DNA of 64,000 bases from Apteryx mantelli (lineage: Eukaryota; Chordata; Aves; Apterygiformes; Apterygidae): NCBI RefSeq assembly GCF_036417845.1, contig NW_027118693.1, positions 2,986,001-3,050,000 of the forward strand. Direction: 5' to 3'. The notes below the pieces were generated by a model. The model made no database searches, had not been told where the DNA came from, and worked only from the letters and a program-made list of their open reading frames with translations. The position numbers and the translations under genes are program-made. Position 1 is the first letter of the stretch. The number at the start of each line of letters is the position of its first letter. Below are positions 1 to 14,099 of the stretch, one piece after another.

Positions 1-3000
1 GCCAGTGCTGGTGATGTGGGTGCAGTTTGTGTTTGTGATGTCACTTGTGGCTGAATGCCTGATAGGCCAGTGCTGGTGCTGTGGGTGCAGTTTGTGTTTG
101 AGGTCACTTGTGTCTCAGTGCCTGATAGGCCAGTGCTGGTGCTGTGGGTGCAGTTTGTGTTTGTGAGGTCACTTGTGGCTCAGTGCCTGATAGGCCAGTG
201 CTGGTGCTGTGGGTGCAGTTTGTGTTTGTGATGGCAGTTGTGGCTGAGTTCCTGATAGGCCAGTGCTGGTGCTGTGGGTGGAGTTTGTGTTTGTGATGTC
301 ACTTGTGGCTGAGTGCCTGATAGGCCAATGCTGGTGATGTGGGTGGAATTTGTGTTTGTGATGTCACTTGTGGCTCAGTGCCTGATAGGCCAGAGCTGGT
401 GATGTGGGTGTAGTTTGTGTTTGTGATGTCACTTGTGGCTGAGTGCCTGATAGGCCAGTGCTGGTGCTGTGGGTGGAGTTTGTGTTTGTGATGTCATTTG
501 TGGCTGAGTGCCTGATAGGGCAGTGCTGGTGCTGTGGGTGGAATTTGTGTTTGTGATGTCACTTGTGACTCAGTGCCTGATAGGCCAGTGCTGGTGCTGT
601 GGGTGGAGTTTGTGTTTGTGATGTCACTTGTGGCTGAGTGCCTGATAGGCCAGTGCTGGTGCTGTGGGTGGAGTTTGTGTTTGTGATGTCACTTGTGGCT
701 GAGTGCCTGATAGGCCAGTGCTGGTGCTGTGGGTGGAGTTTGTGTTTGTGATGTCACTTGTGTCTCAGTGCCTGATAGGCCAGTGCTGGTGCTGTGGGTG
801 GAGTTTGTGTTTCTGATGTCATTTGTGGCTGAGTGCCTGATAGGCCAGTGCTGGTCCTGTGGGTGGAGTTTGTGTTTGTGATGTCACTTGTGGCTGAGTG
901 CCTGATAGGCCAGTGCTGGTGCTGTGGGTGGAGTTTGTGTTTGTGATGTCACTTGTGGCTGAGTGCCTGATAGGCCAGTGCTGGTGATGTGGGTGGAGTT
1001 TGTGTTTGTGATGTCACTTGTGGCTGAGTGCCTGATAGGCCAGTGCTGGTGATGTGGGTGGAGTTTGTGTTTGTGATGTCACTTGTGACTCAGTGCCTGA
1101 TAGGCCAGTGCTGGTCCTGTGGGTGCAGTTTGTGTTTGTGATGTCACTTGTGGCTGAGTACCTGATAGGCCAGTGCTGGTGCTGTGGGTGGAGTTTGTGG
1201 TTATGATGGCACTTGTGACTCAGTGCCTGATAGGCCAGTGCTGGTCCTGTGGGTGGAGTTTGTGGTTGTGATGTCACTTGTGGCTGAGTGCCTGATAGGC
1301 CAGTGCTGGTGCTGTGGGTTCAGTTTGTGTTTGTGATGTCACTCGTGACTCAGTGCCTGATAGGCCAGTGCTGGTGCTGTGGGTGGAGTTTGTGTTTGTG
1401 ATGTCACTTGTGACTCACTGCCTGATAGGCCAGTGCTGGTGCTGTGGGTGGAGTTTGTGTTTGTGATGTCACTTGTGGCTCAGTGCCTGATAGGCCAGTG
1501 CTGGTGCTGTGGGTGGAGTTTGTGGTTATGATGGCACTTGTGACTCAGTGCCTGATAGGCCAGTGCTGGTGCTGTGGGTGGAGTTTGTGGTTGTGATGTC
1601 ACTCGTGACTCAGTGCCTGATAGGCCAGTGCTGGTCCTGTGGGTGGAATTTGTGGTTATGATGGCACTTGTGACTCAGTGCCTGATAGGCCAGTGCTGGT
1701 GCTGTGGGTGCAGTTTGTGGTTGTGATGTCACTCGTGACTCAGTGCCTGATAGGCCAGTGCTGGTCCTGTGGGTGCAGTTTGTGTTTGTGAGGTCACTTG
1801 TGTCTCAGTGCCTGATAGGCCAGTGCTGGTCCTGTGGGTGCAGTTTGTGTTTGTGATGTCACTTGTAGCTGAATCCCTGATAGGCCAGTGCTGGTGCTGT
1901 GGGTGGAGTTTGTGTTAGTGAGGTCACTTGTGTCTCAGTGCCTGATAGGCCAGTGCTGGTCCTGTGGGTGCAGGTTATGGTTGTGATGTCACTTGGGCCA
2001 CAGGGCCTGATAGGCCAGTGCTGGTGCTGTGGGTGCAGTTTGTGTTTGAGGTCACTTGTGTCTCAGTGCCTGATAGGCCAGTGCTTGTGCTGTGGGTGCA
2101 GTTTGTGTTTGTGAGGTCACTTGTGGCTCAGTGCCTGATAGGCCAGTGCTGGTGCTGTGGGTGCAGTTTGTGTTTGTGATGGCAGTTGTGGCTGAGTTCC
2201 TGATAGGCCAGTGCTGGTGCTGTGGGTGGAGTTTGTGTTTGTGATGTCACTTGTGGCTGAGTGCCTGATAGGCCAATGCTGGTGATGTGGGTGGAATTTG
2301 TGTTTGTGATGTCACTTGTGGCTCAGTGCCTGATAGGCCAGTGCTGGTGCTGTGGGTGGAGTTTGTGGTTATGATGGCACTTGTGACTCAGTGCCTGATA
2401 GGCCAGTGCTGGTGCTGTGGGTGGAGTTTGTGTTTGTGATGTCACTTGTGTCTCAGTGCCTGATAGGCCAGTGCTGGTGATGTGGGTGGAGTTTGTGTTT
2501 GTGATGTCACTAGTGGCTGAGTGCCTGATAGGCCAGTGCTGGTGCTGTGGGTGGAGTTTGTGTTTGTGATGTCACTTGTGGCTGAGTGCCTGATAGGCCA
2601 GTGCTGGTCCTGTGGGTGCAGTTTGTGTTTGTGAGGGCACTTGTGGCTGAGTGCCTGATAGGCCAGTGCTGGTGCTGTGGGTGGAGTTTGTGTTTGTGAT
2701 GTCACTTGTGGCTCAGTGCCTGTTAGGCCAGTGCTGGTGCTGTGGTTGGAGTTTGTGTTTGTGATGTCACTTGTGGCTGAGTGCCTGATAGGCCAGTGCT
2801 GGTGCTGTGGGTGGAGTTTGTGTTTGTGATGTCACTTGTGGCTGAATGCCTGATAGGCCAGTGCTGGTGCTGTGGGTGCAGTTTGTGTTTGTGATGTCAC
2901 TTGTGGCTGAGTGCCTGATAGGCCAGTGCTGGTGCTGTGGGTGGAGTTTGTGTTTGTGATGTCACTTGTGGCTGAGTGCCTGATAGGCCAGTGCTGGTCC

Positions 3001-6000
3001 TGTGGGTGGAGTTTGTGTTTGTGATGTCACTAGTGGCTGAATGCCTGATAGGCCAGTGCTGGTCCTGTGGGTGGAGTTTGTGTTTGTGATGTCACTAGTG
3101 GCTGAATGCCTGATAGGGCAGTGCTGGTCCTGTGGGTGGAGTTTGTGTTTGTGATGTCACTTGTGGCTGAGTGCCTGATAGGCCAGTGCTGGTGCTGTGG
3201 GTGGAGTTTGTGTTTGTGATGTCACTTGTGGCTCAGTGCCTGAAAGGCCAGTGCTGGTGCTGTGGTTGGAGTTTGTGTTTGTGATGTCACTTGTGGCTGA
3301 GTGCCTGATAGGCCAGTGCTGGTGCTGTGGGTGGAGTTTGTGTTTGTGATGTCACTTGTGACTGAATGCCTGATAGGCCAGTGCTGGTGCTGTGGGTGGA
3401 GTTTGTGTTTGTGATGTCACTTGTGGCTCAGTGCCTGATAGGCCAGTGCTGGTGCTGTGGTTGGAGTTTGTGTTTGTGATGTCACTTGTGGCTGAGTGCC
3501 TGATAGGCCAGTGCTGGTGCTGTGGGTGGAGTTTGTGGTTGTGATGTCACTTGTGGCTGAGTGCCTGATAGGCCAGTGCTGGTGATGTGGGTGTAGTTTG
3601 CGTTTGTGATGTCACTTGTGGCTCAGTGTCTGATAGGCCAGTGCTTGTGCTGTGGGTGCAGGTTATGGTTGTGAGGTCACTTGTGGGTCAGTGCCTGATA
3701 GGCCAGTGCTGGTCCTGTGGGTGGGGTTTGTGTTTGTGATGTCACTTGTGGCTGAGTGCCTGATAGGCCAGTGCTGGTGATGTGGGTGCTGTTTTTGTTT
3801 GTGATGTCACTTGTGGCTGAGTGCCTGATAGGCCAGTGCTGGTGATGTGGGTGCAGTTTGTGTTTGTGATGTCACTTGTGGCTGAATGCCTGATAGGCCA
3901 GTGCTGGTGCTGTGGGTGCAGTTTGTGTTTGAGGTCACTTGTGTCTCAGTGCCTGATAGGCCAGTGCTGGTGCTGTGGGTGCAGTTTGTGTTTGTGAGGT
4001 CACTTGTGGCTCAGTGCCTGATAGGCCAGTGCTGGTGCTGTGGGTGCAGTTTGTGTTTGTGATGGCAGTTGTGGCTGAGTTCCTGATAGGGCAGTGCTGG
4101 TGCTGTGGGTGGAGTTTGTGTTTGTGATGTCACTTGTGGCTGAGTGCCTGATAGGCCAGTGCTGGTGCTGTGGGTGGAGTTTGTGTTTGTGATGTCACTT
4201 GTGGCTCAGTGCCTGAAAGGCCAGTGCTGGTGCTGTGGTTGGAGTTTGTGTTTGTGATGTCACTTGTGGCTGAGTGCCTGATAGGCCAGTGCTGGTGCTG
4301 TGGGTGGAGTTTGTGTTTGTGATGTCACTTGTGGCTGAATGCCTGATAGGCCAGTGCTGGTGCTGTGGGTGGAGTTTGTGTTTGCGATGTCACTTGTGGC
4401 TCAGTGCCTGATAGGCAGTGCTGGTGATGTGGGTGTAGTTTGCGTTTGTGATGTCACTTGTGGCTGAGTGCCTGATAGGCCAATGCTGGTGATGTGGGTG
4501 GAATTTCTGGTTATGATGTCACTTGTGGCTGAGTTCCTGATAGGCCAGTGCTGGTGCTGTGGGTGGAGTTTGTGTTTGTGATGTCACTTGTGGCTGAGTG
4601 CCTGATAGGCCAGTGCTGGTGCTGTGGGTGCAGTTTGTGTTTGTGATGGCAGTTGTGGCTGAGTTCCTGATAGGCCAGTGCTGGTGCTGTGGGTGGAGTT
4701 TGTGTTTGTGATGTCACTTGTGGCTGAGTGCCTGATAGGCCAATGCTGGTGATGTGGGTGGAATTTGTGTTTGTGATGTCACTTGTGGCTCAGTGCCTGA
4801 TAGGCCAGTGCTGGTGCTGTGGGTGGAGTTTGTGGTTATGATGGCACTTGTGACTCAGTGCCTGATAGGCCAGTGCTGGTGCTGTGGGTGCAGTTTGTGT
4901 TTGTGAGGTCACTTGTGTCTCAGTGCCTGATAGGCCAGTGCTGGTCCTGTGGGTGGAGTTTGTGTTTGTGATGTCACTAGTGGCTGAATGCCTGATAGGC
5001 CAGTGCTGGTGCTGTGGGTGCAGTTTGTGTTTGTGATGTCACTTGTGGCTGAATCCGTGATAGGGCAGTGCTGGTGCTGTGGGTGGAGTTTGTGTTTGTG
5101 AGGGCACTTGTGGCTGAGTGCCTGATAGGCCAGTGCTGGTGCTGTGGGTGGAGTTTGTGGTTATGATGGCACTTGTGACTCAGTGCCTGATAGGCCAGTG
5201 CTGGTGCTGTGGGTGCAGTTTGTGTTTGTGATGTCACTCGTGACTCAGTGCCTGATAGGCCAGTGCTGGTGATGTGGGTGGAGTTTGTGTTTGTGATGTC
5301 ACTTGTGACTCAGTGCCTGATAGGCCAGTGCTGGTCCTGTGGGTGCAGTTTGTGTTTGTGAGGTCACTTGTGTCTCAGTGCCTGATAGGCCAGTGCTGGT
5401 CCTGTGGGTGGAGTTTGTGTTTGTGATGTCACTTGTGGCTGAATGCCTGATAGGCCAGTGCTGGTGCTGTGGGTGCAGTTTGTGTTAGTGAGGTCACTTG
5501 TGTCTCAGTGCCTGATAGGCCAGTGCTGGTGCTGTGGGTGGAGTTTGTGTTTGTGATGTCACTTGTGGCTGAGTGCCTGATAGGCCAGTGCTGGTGCTGT
5601 GGGTGGAGTTTGTGTTTGTGATGTCACTTGTGGCTGAGTGCCTGATAGGCCAGTGCTGGTGCTGTGGGTGGAGTTTGTGTTTGTGATGTCACTTGTGGCT
5701 GAGTGCCTGATAGGCCAGTGCTGGTGCTGTGGGTGGAGTTTGTGTTTGTGATGTCACTTGTGGCTCAGTGCCTGAAAGGCCAGTGCTGGTGCTGTGGGTG
5801 GGGTTTGTGTTTGTGATGTCACTTGTGGCTGAGTGCCTGATAGGCCAGTGCTGGTGCTGTGGGTGGAGTTTGTGTTTGTGATGTCACTTGTGGCTGAATG
5901 CCTGATAGGCCAGTGCTGGTGCTGTGGGTGCAGTTTGTGTTTGTGATGTCACTTGTGTCTCAGTGCCTGATAGGCCAATGCTGGTGCTGTGGGTGGAATT

Positions 6001-9000
6001 TCTGGTTATGATGTCACTTGTGACTGAATGCCTGATAGGCCAGTGCTGGTGCTGTGGGTGCAGTTTGTGTTTGAGGTCACTTGTGTCTCAGTGCCTGATA
6101 GGCCAGTGCTGGTGCTGTGGGTGCAGTTTGTGTTTGTGAGGTCACTTGTGGCTCAGTGCCTGATAGGCCAGTGCTGGTGCTGTGGGTGCAGTTTGTGTTT
6201 GTGATGGCAGTTGTGGCTGAGTTCCTGATAGGCCAGTGCTGGTGCTGTGGGTGCAGTTTGTGTTTGTGATGTCACTTGTGTCTCAGTGCCTGATAGGCCA
6301 ATGCTGGTGCTGTGGGTGGAATTTCTGGTTATGATGTCACTTGTGACTGAATGCCTGATAGGCCAGTGCTGGTGCTGTGGGTGCAGTTTGTGTTTGAGGT
6401 CACTTGTGTCTCAGTGCCTGATAGGCCAGTGCTGGTCCTGTGGGTGCAGTTTGTGTTTGTGATGTCACTAGTGGCTGAATGCCTGATAGGCCAGTGCTGG
6501 TGCTGTGGGTGGAGTTTGTGTTTGTGATGTCACTTGTGGCTGAATCCGTGATAGGGCAGTGCTGGTGCTGTGGGTGCAGTTTGTGTTTGTGAGGGCACTT
6601 GTGGCTGAGTGCCTGATAGGCCAGTGCTGGTGCTGTGGGTGGAGTTTGTGTTTGTGATGTCACTTGTGGCTGAGTGCCTGAAAGGCCAGTGCTGGTGCTG
6701 TGGTTGGAGTTTGTGTTTGTGATGTCACTTGTGTCTCAGTGCCTGATAGGCCAGTGCTGGTGATGTGGGTGGAATTTCTGGTTATGATGTCACTTGTGGC
6801 TGAGTGCCTGATAGGCCAGTGCTGGTGCTGTGGGTGGAGTTTGTGTTTGTGATGTCACTTGTGGCTGAGTGCCTGATAGGCCAGTGCTGGTGCTGTAGGT
6901 GGAGTTTGTGGTTATGATGGCACTTGTGACTCAGTGCCTGATAGGCCAGTGCTGGTGCTGTGGGTGCAGTTTGTGTTTGTGAGGTCACTTGTGTCTCAGT
7001 GCCTGATAGGCCAGTGCTGGTGCTGTGGGTGGAGTTTGTGTTTGTGATGTCACTAGTGGCTGAATGCCTGATAGGCCAGTGCTGGTGCTGTGGGTGCAGT
7101 TTGTGTTTGTGATGTCACTTGTGGCTGAATCCGTGATAGGGCAGTGCTGGTGCTGTGGGTGCAGTTTGTGTTTGTGAGGGCACTTGTGGCTGAGTGCCTG
7201 ATAGGCCAGTGCTGGTGCTGTGGGTGGAGTTTGTGTTTGTGATGTCACTTGTGGCTCAGTGCCTGAAAGGCCAGTGCTGGTGATGTGGGTGCAGTTTGTG
7301 TTTGTGATGTCACTTGTGGCTGAGTGCCTGATAGGCCAGTGCTGGTGCTGTGGGTGGAGTTTGTGTTTGTGATGTCACTTGTGGCTGAATGCCTGATAGG
7401 CCAGTGCTGGTGCTGTGGGTGCAGTTTGTGTTTGTGATGTCACTTGTGTCTCAGTGCCTGATAGGCCAGTGCTGGTCCTGTGGCTGCAGTTTGTGTTTGT
7501 GATGTCACTTGTGGCTGAATGCCTGATAGGCCAGTGGTGGTGCTGTGGGTGGAGTTTGTGGTTGTGATGTCACTTGTGGCTGAGTGCCTGATAGGCCAGT
7601 GCTGGTGCTGTGGGTGTAGTTTGCGTTTGTGATGTCACTTGTGGCTCAGTGTCTGATAGGCCAGTGCTTGTGCTGTGGGTGCAGGTTATGGTTGTGAGGT
7701 CACTTGTGGGTCAGTGCCTGATAGGCCAGTGCTGGTGCTGTGGGTGGAGTTTGTGTTTGTGATGTCACTTGTGGCTGAGTGCCTGATAGGCCAGTGCTGG
7801 TGATGTGGGTGCAGTTTTTGTTTGTGATGTCACTTGTGGCTGAGTGCCTGATAGGCCAGTGCTGGTGATGTGGGTGCAGTTTGTGTTTGTGATGTCACTT
7901 GTGGCTGAGTGCCTGATAGGCCAGTGCTGGTGATGTGGGTGAAGTTTGTGTTTGTGATGTCACTTGTGGCTGAATGCCTGATAGGCCAGTGCTGGTGCTG
8001 TGGGTGCAGTTTGTGTTTGTGATGTCACTTGTGTCTCAGTGCCTGATAGGCCAATGCTGGTGATGTGGGTGGAATTTCTGGTTATGATGTCACTTGTGAC
8101 TGAATGCCTGATAGGCCAGTGCTGGTCCTGTGGGTGCAGTTTGTGTTTGAGGTCACTTGTGTCTCAGTGCCTGATAGGCCAGTGCTGGTGCTGTGGGTGC
8201 AGTTTGTGTTTGTGATGTCACTTGTGGCTCAGTGCCTGATAGGCCAGTGCTGGTGCTGTGGGTGGAGTTTGTGGTTATGACGGCACTTGTGACTCAGTGC
8301 CTGATAAGCCAGTGCTGGTGATGTGGGTGGAGTTTGTGTTTGTGATGTCACTTGTGGCTGAGTGCCTGATAGGCCAGTGCTGGTGCTGTGGGTTCAGTTT
8401 GTGTTTGTGATGTCACTCGTGACTCAGTGCCTGATAGGCCAGTGCTGGTGATGTGGGTGGAGTTTGTGTTTGTGATGTCACTTGTGACTCACTGCCTGAT
8501 AGGCCAGTGCTGGTCCTGTGGGTGCAGTTTGTGTTTGTGATGTCACTTGTGTCTCAGTGCCTGATAGGCCAGTGCTGGTGCTGTGGGTGCAGTTTGTGGT
8601 TGTGATGTCACTCGTGACTCAGTGCCTGATAGGCCAGTGCTGGTCCTGTGGGTGCAGTTTGTGTTTGTGATGTCACTTGTGTCTCAGTGCCTGATAGGCC
8701 AGTGCTGGTGCTGTGGGTGCAGTTTGTGTTTGTGATGTCACTTGTAGCTGAATCCCTGATAGGCCAGTGCTGGTGCTGTGGGTGGAGTTTGTGTTAGTGA
8801 GGTCACTTGTGTCTCAGTGCCTGATAGGCCAGTGCTGGTCCTGTGGGTGGAGGTTATGGTTGTGATGTCACTTGTGGCTGAGTGCCTGATAGGCCAATGC
8901 TGGTGCTGTGGGTGGAATTTCTGGTTATGATGTCACTTGTGACTGAATGCCTGATAGGCCAGTGCTGGTGCTGTGGGTGCAGTTTGTGTTTGTGAGGTCA

Positions 9001-9659
9001 CTTGTGGCTCAGTGCCTGATAGGCCAGTGCTGGTGCTGTGGGTGCAGTTTGTGTTTGTGATGGCAGTTGTGGCTGAGTTCCTGATAGGCCAGTGCTGGTG
9101 CTGTGGGTGGAGTTTGTGTTTGTGATGTCACTTGTGGCTGAGTGCCTGATAGGCCAGTGCTGGTGATGTGGGTGGAATTTGTGTTTGTGATGTCACTTGT
9201 GGCTCAGTGCCTGATAGGCCAGTGCTGGTGCTGTGGGTGGAGTTTGTGGTTATGATGGCACTTGTGACTCAGTGCCTGATAGGCCAGTGCTGGTGCTGTG
9301 GGTGGAGTTTGTGTTTGTGATGTCACTTGTGTCTCAGTGCCTGATAGGCCAGTGCTGGTGCTGTGGGTGCAGGTTATGGTTGTGATATCACTTGTGGCTG
9401 AGTGCCTGATAGGCCAGTGCTGGTGCTGTGGGTGGAGTTTGTGTTTGTGATGTCACTTGTGGCTGAGTGCCTGATAGGCCAGTGCTGGTGATGTGGGTGG
9501 AATTTGTGTTTGTGATGTCACTTGTGGCTCAGTGCCTGATAGGCCAGTGCTGGTGCTGTGGGTGGAGTTTGTGGTTATGATGGCACTTGTGACTCAGTGC
9601 CTGATAGGCCAGTGCTGGTGCTGTGGGTGGAGTTTGTGTTTGTGATGTCACTTGTGTCT

Positions 9660-10800
9660 CAGTGCCTGATAGGCCAGTGCTGGTGCTGTGGGTGCAGGTT
9701 ATGGTTGTGATATCACTTGTGGCTGAGTGCCTGATAGGCCAGTGCTGGTGCTGTGGGTGCAGTTTGTGTTTGTGATGTCAGTTGTGGCTCAGTGCCTGTT
9801 AGGCCAGTACTGGTCCTGTGGGTGGAGTTTGTGTTTGTGATGTCACTTGTGGCTGAGTGCCTGATAGGCCAGTGCTGGTCCTGTGGGTGGAGTTTGTGTT
9901 TGTGATGTCACTTGTGGCTGAGTGCCTGATAGGCCAGTGCTGGTGCTGTGGGTGGAGTTTGTGTTTGTGATGTCAGTTGTGGCTGAATGCCTGATAGGCC
10001 AGTGCTGGTGCTGTGGGTGCAGTTTGTGTTTGTGATGTCACTTGTGGCTCAGTGCCTGAAAGGCCAGTGCTGGTGCTGTGGGTGGGGTTTGTGTTTGTGA
10101 TGTCACTTGTGTCTCAGTGCCTGATAGGCCAATGCTGGTGATGTGGGTGGAATTTCTGGTTATGATGTCACTTGTGGCTGAGTTCCTGATAGGCCAGTGC
10201 TGGTGCTGTGGGTGCAGTTTGTGTTTGTGATGTCACTTGTGTCTCAGTGCCTGATAGGCCAGTGCTGGTGCTGTGGGTGCAGTTTGTGTTTGTGATGTCA
10301 CTTGTGGCTGAATGCCTGATAGGCCAGTGCTGGTGCTGTGGGTGCAGTTTGTGTTTGTGATGTCACTTGTGGCTGAATCCGTGATAGGCCAGTGCTGGTG
10401 CTGTGGGTGGAGTTTGTGTTTGTGATGTCACTTGTGGCTGAGTGCCTGATAGGCCAGTGCTGGTGCTGTGGGTGGAGTTTGTGTTTGTGATGTCACTTGT
10501 GGCTCAGTGCCTGAAAGGCCAGTGCTGGTGCTGTGGTTGGAGTTTGTGTTTGTGATGTCACTTGTGGCTGAGTGCCTGATAGGCCAGTGCTGGTGCTGTG
10601 GTGGAGTTTGTGTTTGTGATGTCACTTGTGGCTGAATGCCTGATAGGCCAGTGCTGGTGCTGTGGGTGCAGTTTGTGTTTGTGATGTCACTTGTGTCTCA
10701 GTGCCTGATAGGCCAGTGCTGGTCCTGTGGGTGCAGTTTGTGTTTGTGATGTCACTTGTGTCTCAGTGCCTGATAGGCCAGTGCTGGTGCTGTGGGTGCA
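9660..10800 (+). repeat. Duplicated satellite segment, 2792-bp offset
   Basis: A run of distinctive monomers here recurs about 2792 bp to the right, near 12452-13592. The TATCACTTGTGG variant lies at 9711 and 12503, each followed by a TCAGTTGTGG monomer and by a monomer with the rare AGTACTGG variant. The monomer with the GGTGGAG single-base loss recurs at the same offset (about 10610 and 13400). A few substitutions separate the copies. The outer limits were not traced base by base. Confidence 0.65.
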
Positions 10801-13800
10801 GTTTGTGTTTGTGATGTCACTTGTGGCTGAGTGCCTGATAGGCCAGTGCTGGTGCTGTGGGTGGAGTTTGTGTTTGTGATGTCACTTGTGGCTCAGTGCC
10901 TGTTAGGCCAGTGCTGGTCCTGTGGGTGGAGTTTGTGTTTGTGATGTCACTTGTGGCTCAGTGCCTGATAGGCCAGTGCTGGTGCTGTGGGTGGAGTTTG
11001 TGGTTATGATGGCACTTGTGCCTCAGTGCCTGATAGGCCAGTGCTGGTGATGTGGGTGGAGTTTGTGTTTGTGATGTCACTTGTGGCTGAGTGCCTGATA
11101 GGCCAGTGCTGGTGCTGTGGGTTCAGTTTGTGTTTGTGATGTCACTCATGACTCAGTGCCTGATAGGCCAGTGCTGGTGATGTGGGTGGAGTTTGTGGTT
11201 GTGATGTCACTTGTGGCTGAGTGCCTGATAGGCCAGTGCTGGTGCTGTGGGTGGAGTTTGTGTTTGTGATGTCACTTGTGGCTGAATGCCTGATAGGCCA
11301 GTGCTGGTGCTGTGGGTGGAGTTTGTGTTTGTGATGTCACTTGTGGCTGAGTGCCTGATAGGCCAGTGCTGGTGATGTGGGTGGAGTTTGTGGTTGTGAT
11401 GTCACTTGTGGCTGAGTGCCTGTTAGGCCAGTGCTGGTGCTGTGGGTGGAGTTTGTGGTTGTGATGTCACTTGTGGCTGAGTGCCTCATAGGCCAGTGCT
11501 GGTGCTGTGGGTGGAGTTTGTTTGTGATGTCACTTGTGGGTCAGTGTCTGATAGGCCAGTGCTTGTGCTGTGGGTGCAGGTTATGGTTGTGATGTCACTT
11601 GTGGCTGAGTGCCTGATAGGCCAGTGCTTGGCGTGTGGGTGGAGTTTGTGTTTGTGGTGTCACTTGTGGCTGAGTGCCTGATAGGCCAGTGCTTGGCCTG
11701 TGCGTGCAGGTTATGGTTGTGATGTCACTTGTGGCTGAGTGCCTGATAGGCCAGTGCTGGTGCTGTGGGTGGAGTTTGTGTTTGTGATGTCACTTGTGGC
11801 TCAGTGCCTGAAAGGCCAGTGCTGGTGCTGTGGGTGGGGTTTGTGTTTGTGATGTCATTTGTGGCTGAGTGCCTGATAGGGCAGTGCTGGTGCTGTGGGT
11901 GCAGTTTGTGTTTGTGAGGTCACTTGTGTCTCAGTGCCTGATAGGCCAGTGCTGGTCCTGTGGGTGGAGTTTGTGTTTGTGATGTCACTTGTGGCTGAGT
12001 GCCTGATAGGCCAGTGCTGGTGCTGTGGGTGCAGTTTGTGTTTGTGATGTCACTTGTGGCTGAGTGCCTGATAGGCCAGTGCTGGTCCTGTGGGTGGAGT
12101 TTGTGTTTGTGATGTCACTTGTGGCTCAGTGCCTGATAGGCCAGTGCTGGTCCTGTGGGTGCAGTTTGTGTTTGTGATGTCACTTGTGGCTGAATGCCTG
12201 ATAGGCCAGTGCTGGTGCTGTGGGTGCAGTTTGTGTTTGTGATGTCACTTGTGGCTGAGTGCCTGATAGGCCAGTGCTGGTGCTGTGGGTGGAGTTTGTG
12301 TTTGTGATGTCACTTGTGGCTCAGTGCCTGTTAGGCCAGTGCTGGTGATGTGGGTGGAATTTGTGGTTATGATGTCACTTGTGGCTGAGTTCCTGATAGG
12401 CCAGTGCTGGTGCTGTGGGTGCATTTTGTGTTTGTGAGGTCACTTGTGGCTCAGTGCCTGATAGGCCAGTGCTGGTGCTGTGGGTGCAGGTTATGGTTGT
12501 GATATCACTTGTGGCTGAGTGCCTGATAGGCCAGTGCTGGTGCTGTGGGTGCAGTTTGTGTTTGTGATGTCAGTTGTGGCTCAGTGCCTGTTAGGCCAGT
12601 ACTGGTCCTGTGGGTGGAGTTTGTGTTTGTGATGTCACTTGTGGCTGAGTGCCTGATAGGCCAGTGCTGGTCCTGTGGGTGGAGTTTGTGTTTGTGATGT
12701 CACTTGTGGCTGAGTGCCTGATAGGCCAGTGCTGGTGCTGTGGGTGGAGTTTGTGTTTGTGATGTCAGTTGTGGCTGAATGCCTGATAGGCCAGTGCTTG
12801 TGCTGTGGGTGCAGTTTGTGTTTGTGATGTCACTTGTGGCTCAGTGCCTGAAAGGCCAGTGCTGGTGCTGTGGGTGGGGTTTGTGTTTGTGATGTCACTT
12901 GTGTCTCAGTGCCTGATAGGCCAATGCTGGTGATGTGGGTGGAATTTCTGGTTATGATGTCACTTGTGGCTGAGTTCCTGATAGGCCAGTGCTGGTGCTG
13001 TGGGTGGAGTTTGTGTTTGTGATGTCACTTGTGTCTCAGTGCCTGATAGGCCAGTGCTGTTGCTGTGGGTGCAGTTTGTGTTTGTGATGTCACTTGTGGC
13101 TGAATGCCTGATAGGCCAGTGCTGGTGCTGTGGGTGCAGTTTGTGTTTGTGATGTCACTTGTGGCTGAATCCGTGATAGGCCAGTGCTGGTGCTGTGGGT
13201 GCAGTTTGTGTTTGTGAGGTCACTTGTGGCTGAGTGCCTGATAGGCCAGTGCTGGTGCTGTGGGTGGAGTTTGTGTTTGTGATGTCACTTGTGGCTCAGT
13301 GCCTGAAAGGCCAGTGCTGGTGCTGTGGTTGGAGTTTGTGTTTGTGATGTCACTTGTGGCTGAGTGCCTGATAGGCCAGTGCTGGTGCTGTGGTGGAGTT
13401 TGTGTTTGTGATGTCACTTGTGGCTGAATGCCTGATAGGCCAGTGCTGGTGCTGTGGGTGCAGTTTGTGTTTGTGAGGTCACTTGTGTCTCAGTGCCTGA
13501 TAGGCCAGTGCTGGTGCTGTGGGTGCAGTTTGTGTTTGTGAGGTCACTTGTGTCTCAGTGCCTGATAGGCCAGTGCTGGTGCTGTGGGTGCAGTTTGTGT
13601 TTGTGATGTCACTTGTGGCTCAGTGCCTGTTAGGCCAGTGCTGGTGCTGTGGGTGGAGTTTGTTTTTGTGATGTCACTTGTGGCTGAGTGCCTGATAGGC
13701 CAGTGCTGGTCCTGTGGGTGGAGTTTGTGTTTGTGATGTCACTTGTGTCTCAGTGCCTGTTAGGCCAGTGCTGGTGATGTGGGTGGAGTTTGTGTTTGTG

Positions 13801-14099
13801 ATGTCACTTGTGGCTGAATGCCTGATAGGCCAGTGCTGGTGCTGTGGGTGCAGTTTGTGTTTGTGATGTCACTTGTGGCTGAATGCCTGATAGGCCAGTG
13901 CTGGTGCTGTGGGTGGAGTTTGTGTTTGTGATGTCACTTGTGGCTGAGTGCCTGATAGGCCAGTGCTGGTGATGTGGGTGGAGTTTGTGTTTGTGACGTC
14001 ACTTGTGGCTGAGTGCCTGTTAGGCCAGTGCTGGTGCTGTGGGTGGAGTTTGTGTTTGTGATGTCACTTGTGGCTGAGTGCCTGATAGGCCAGTGCTGG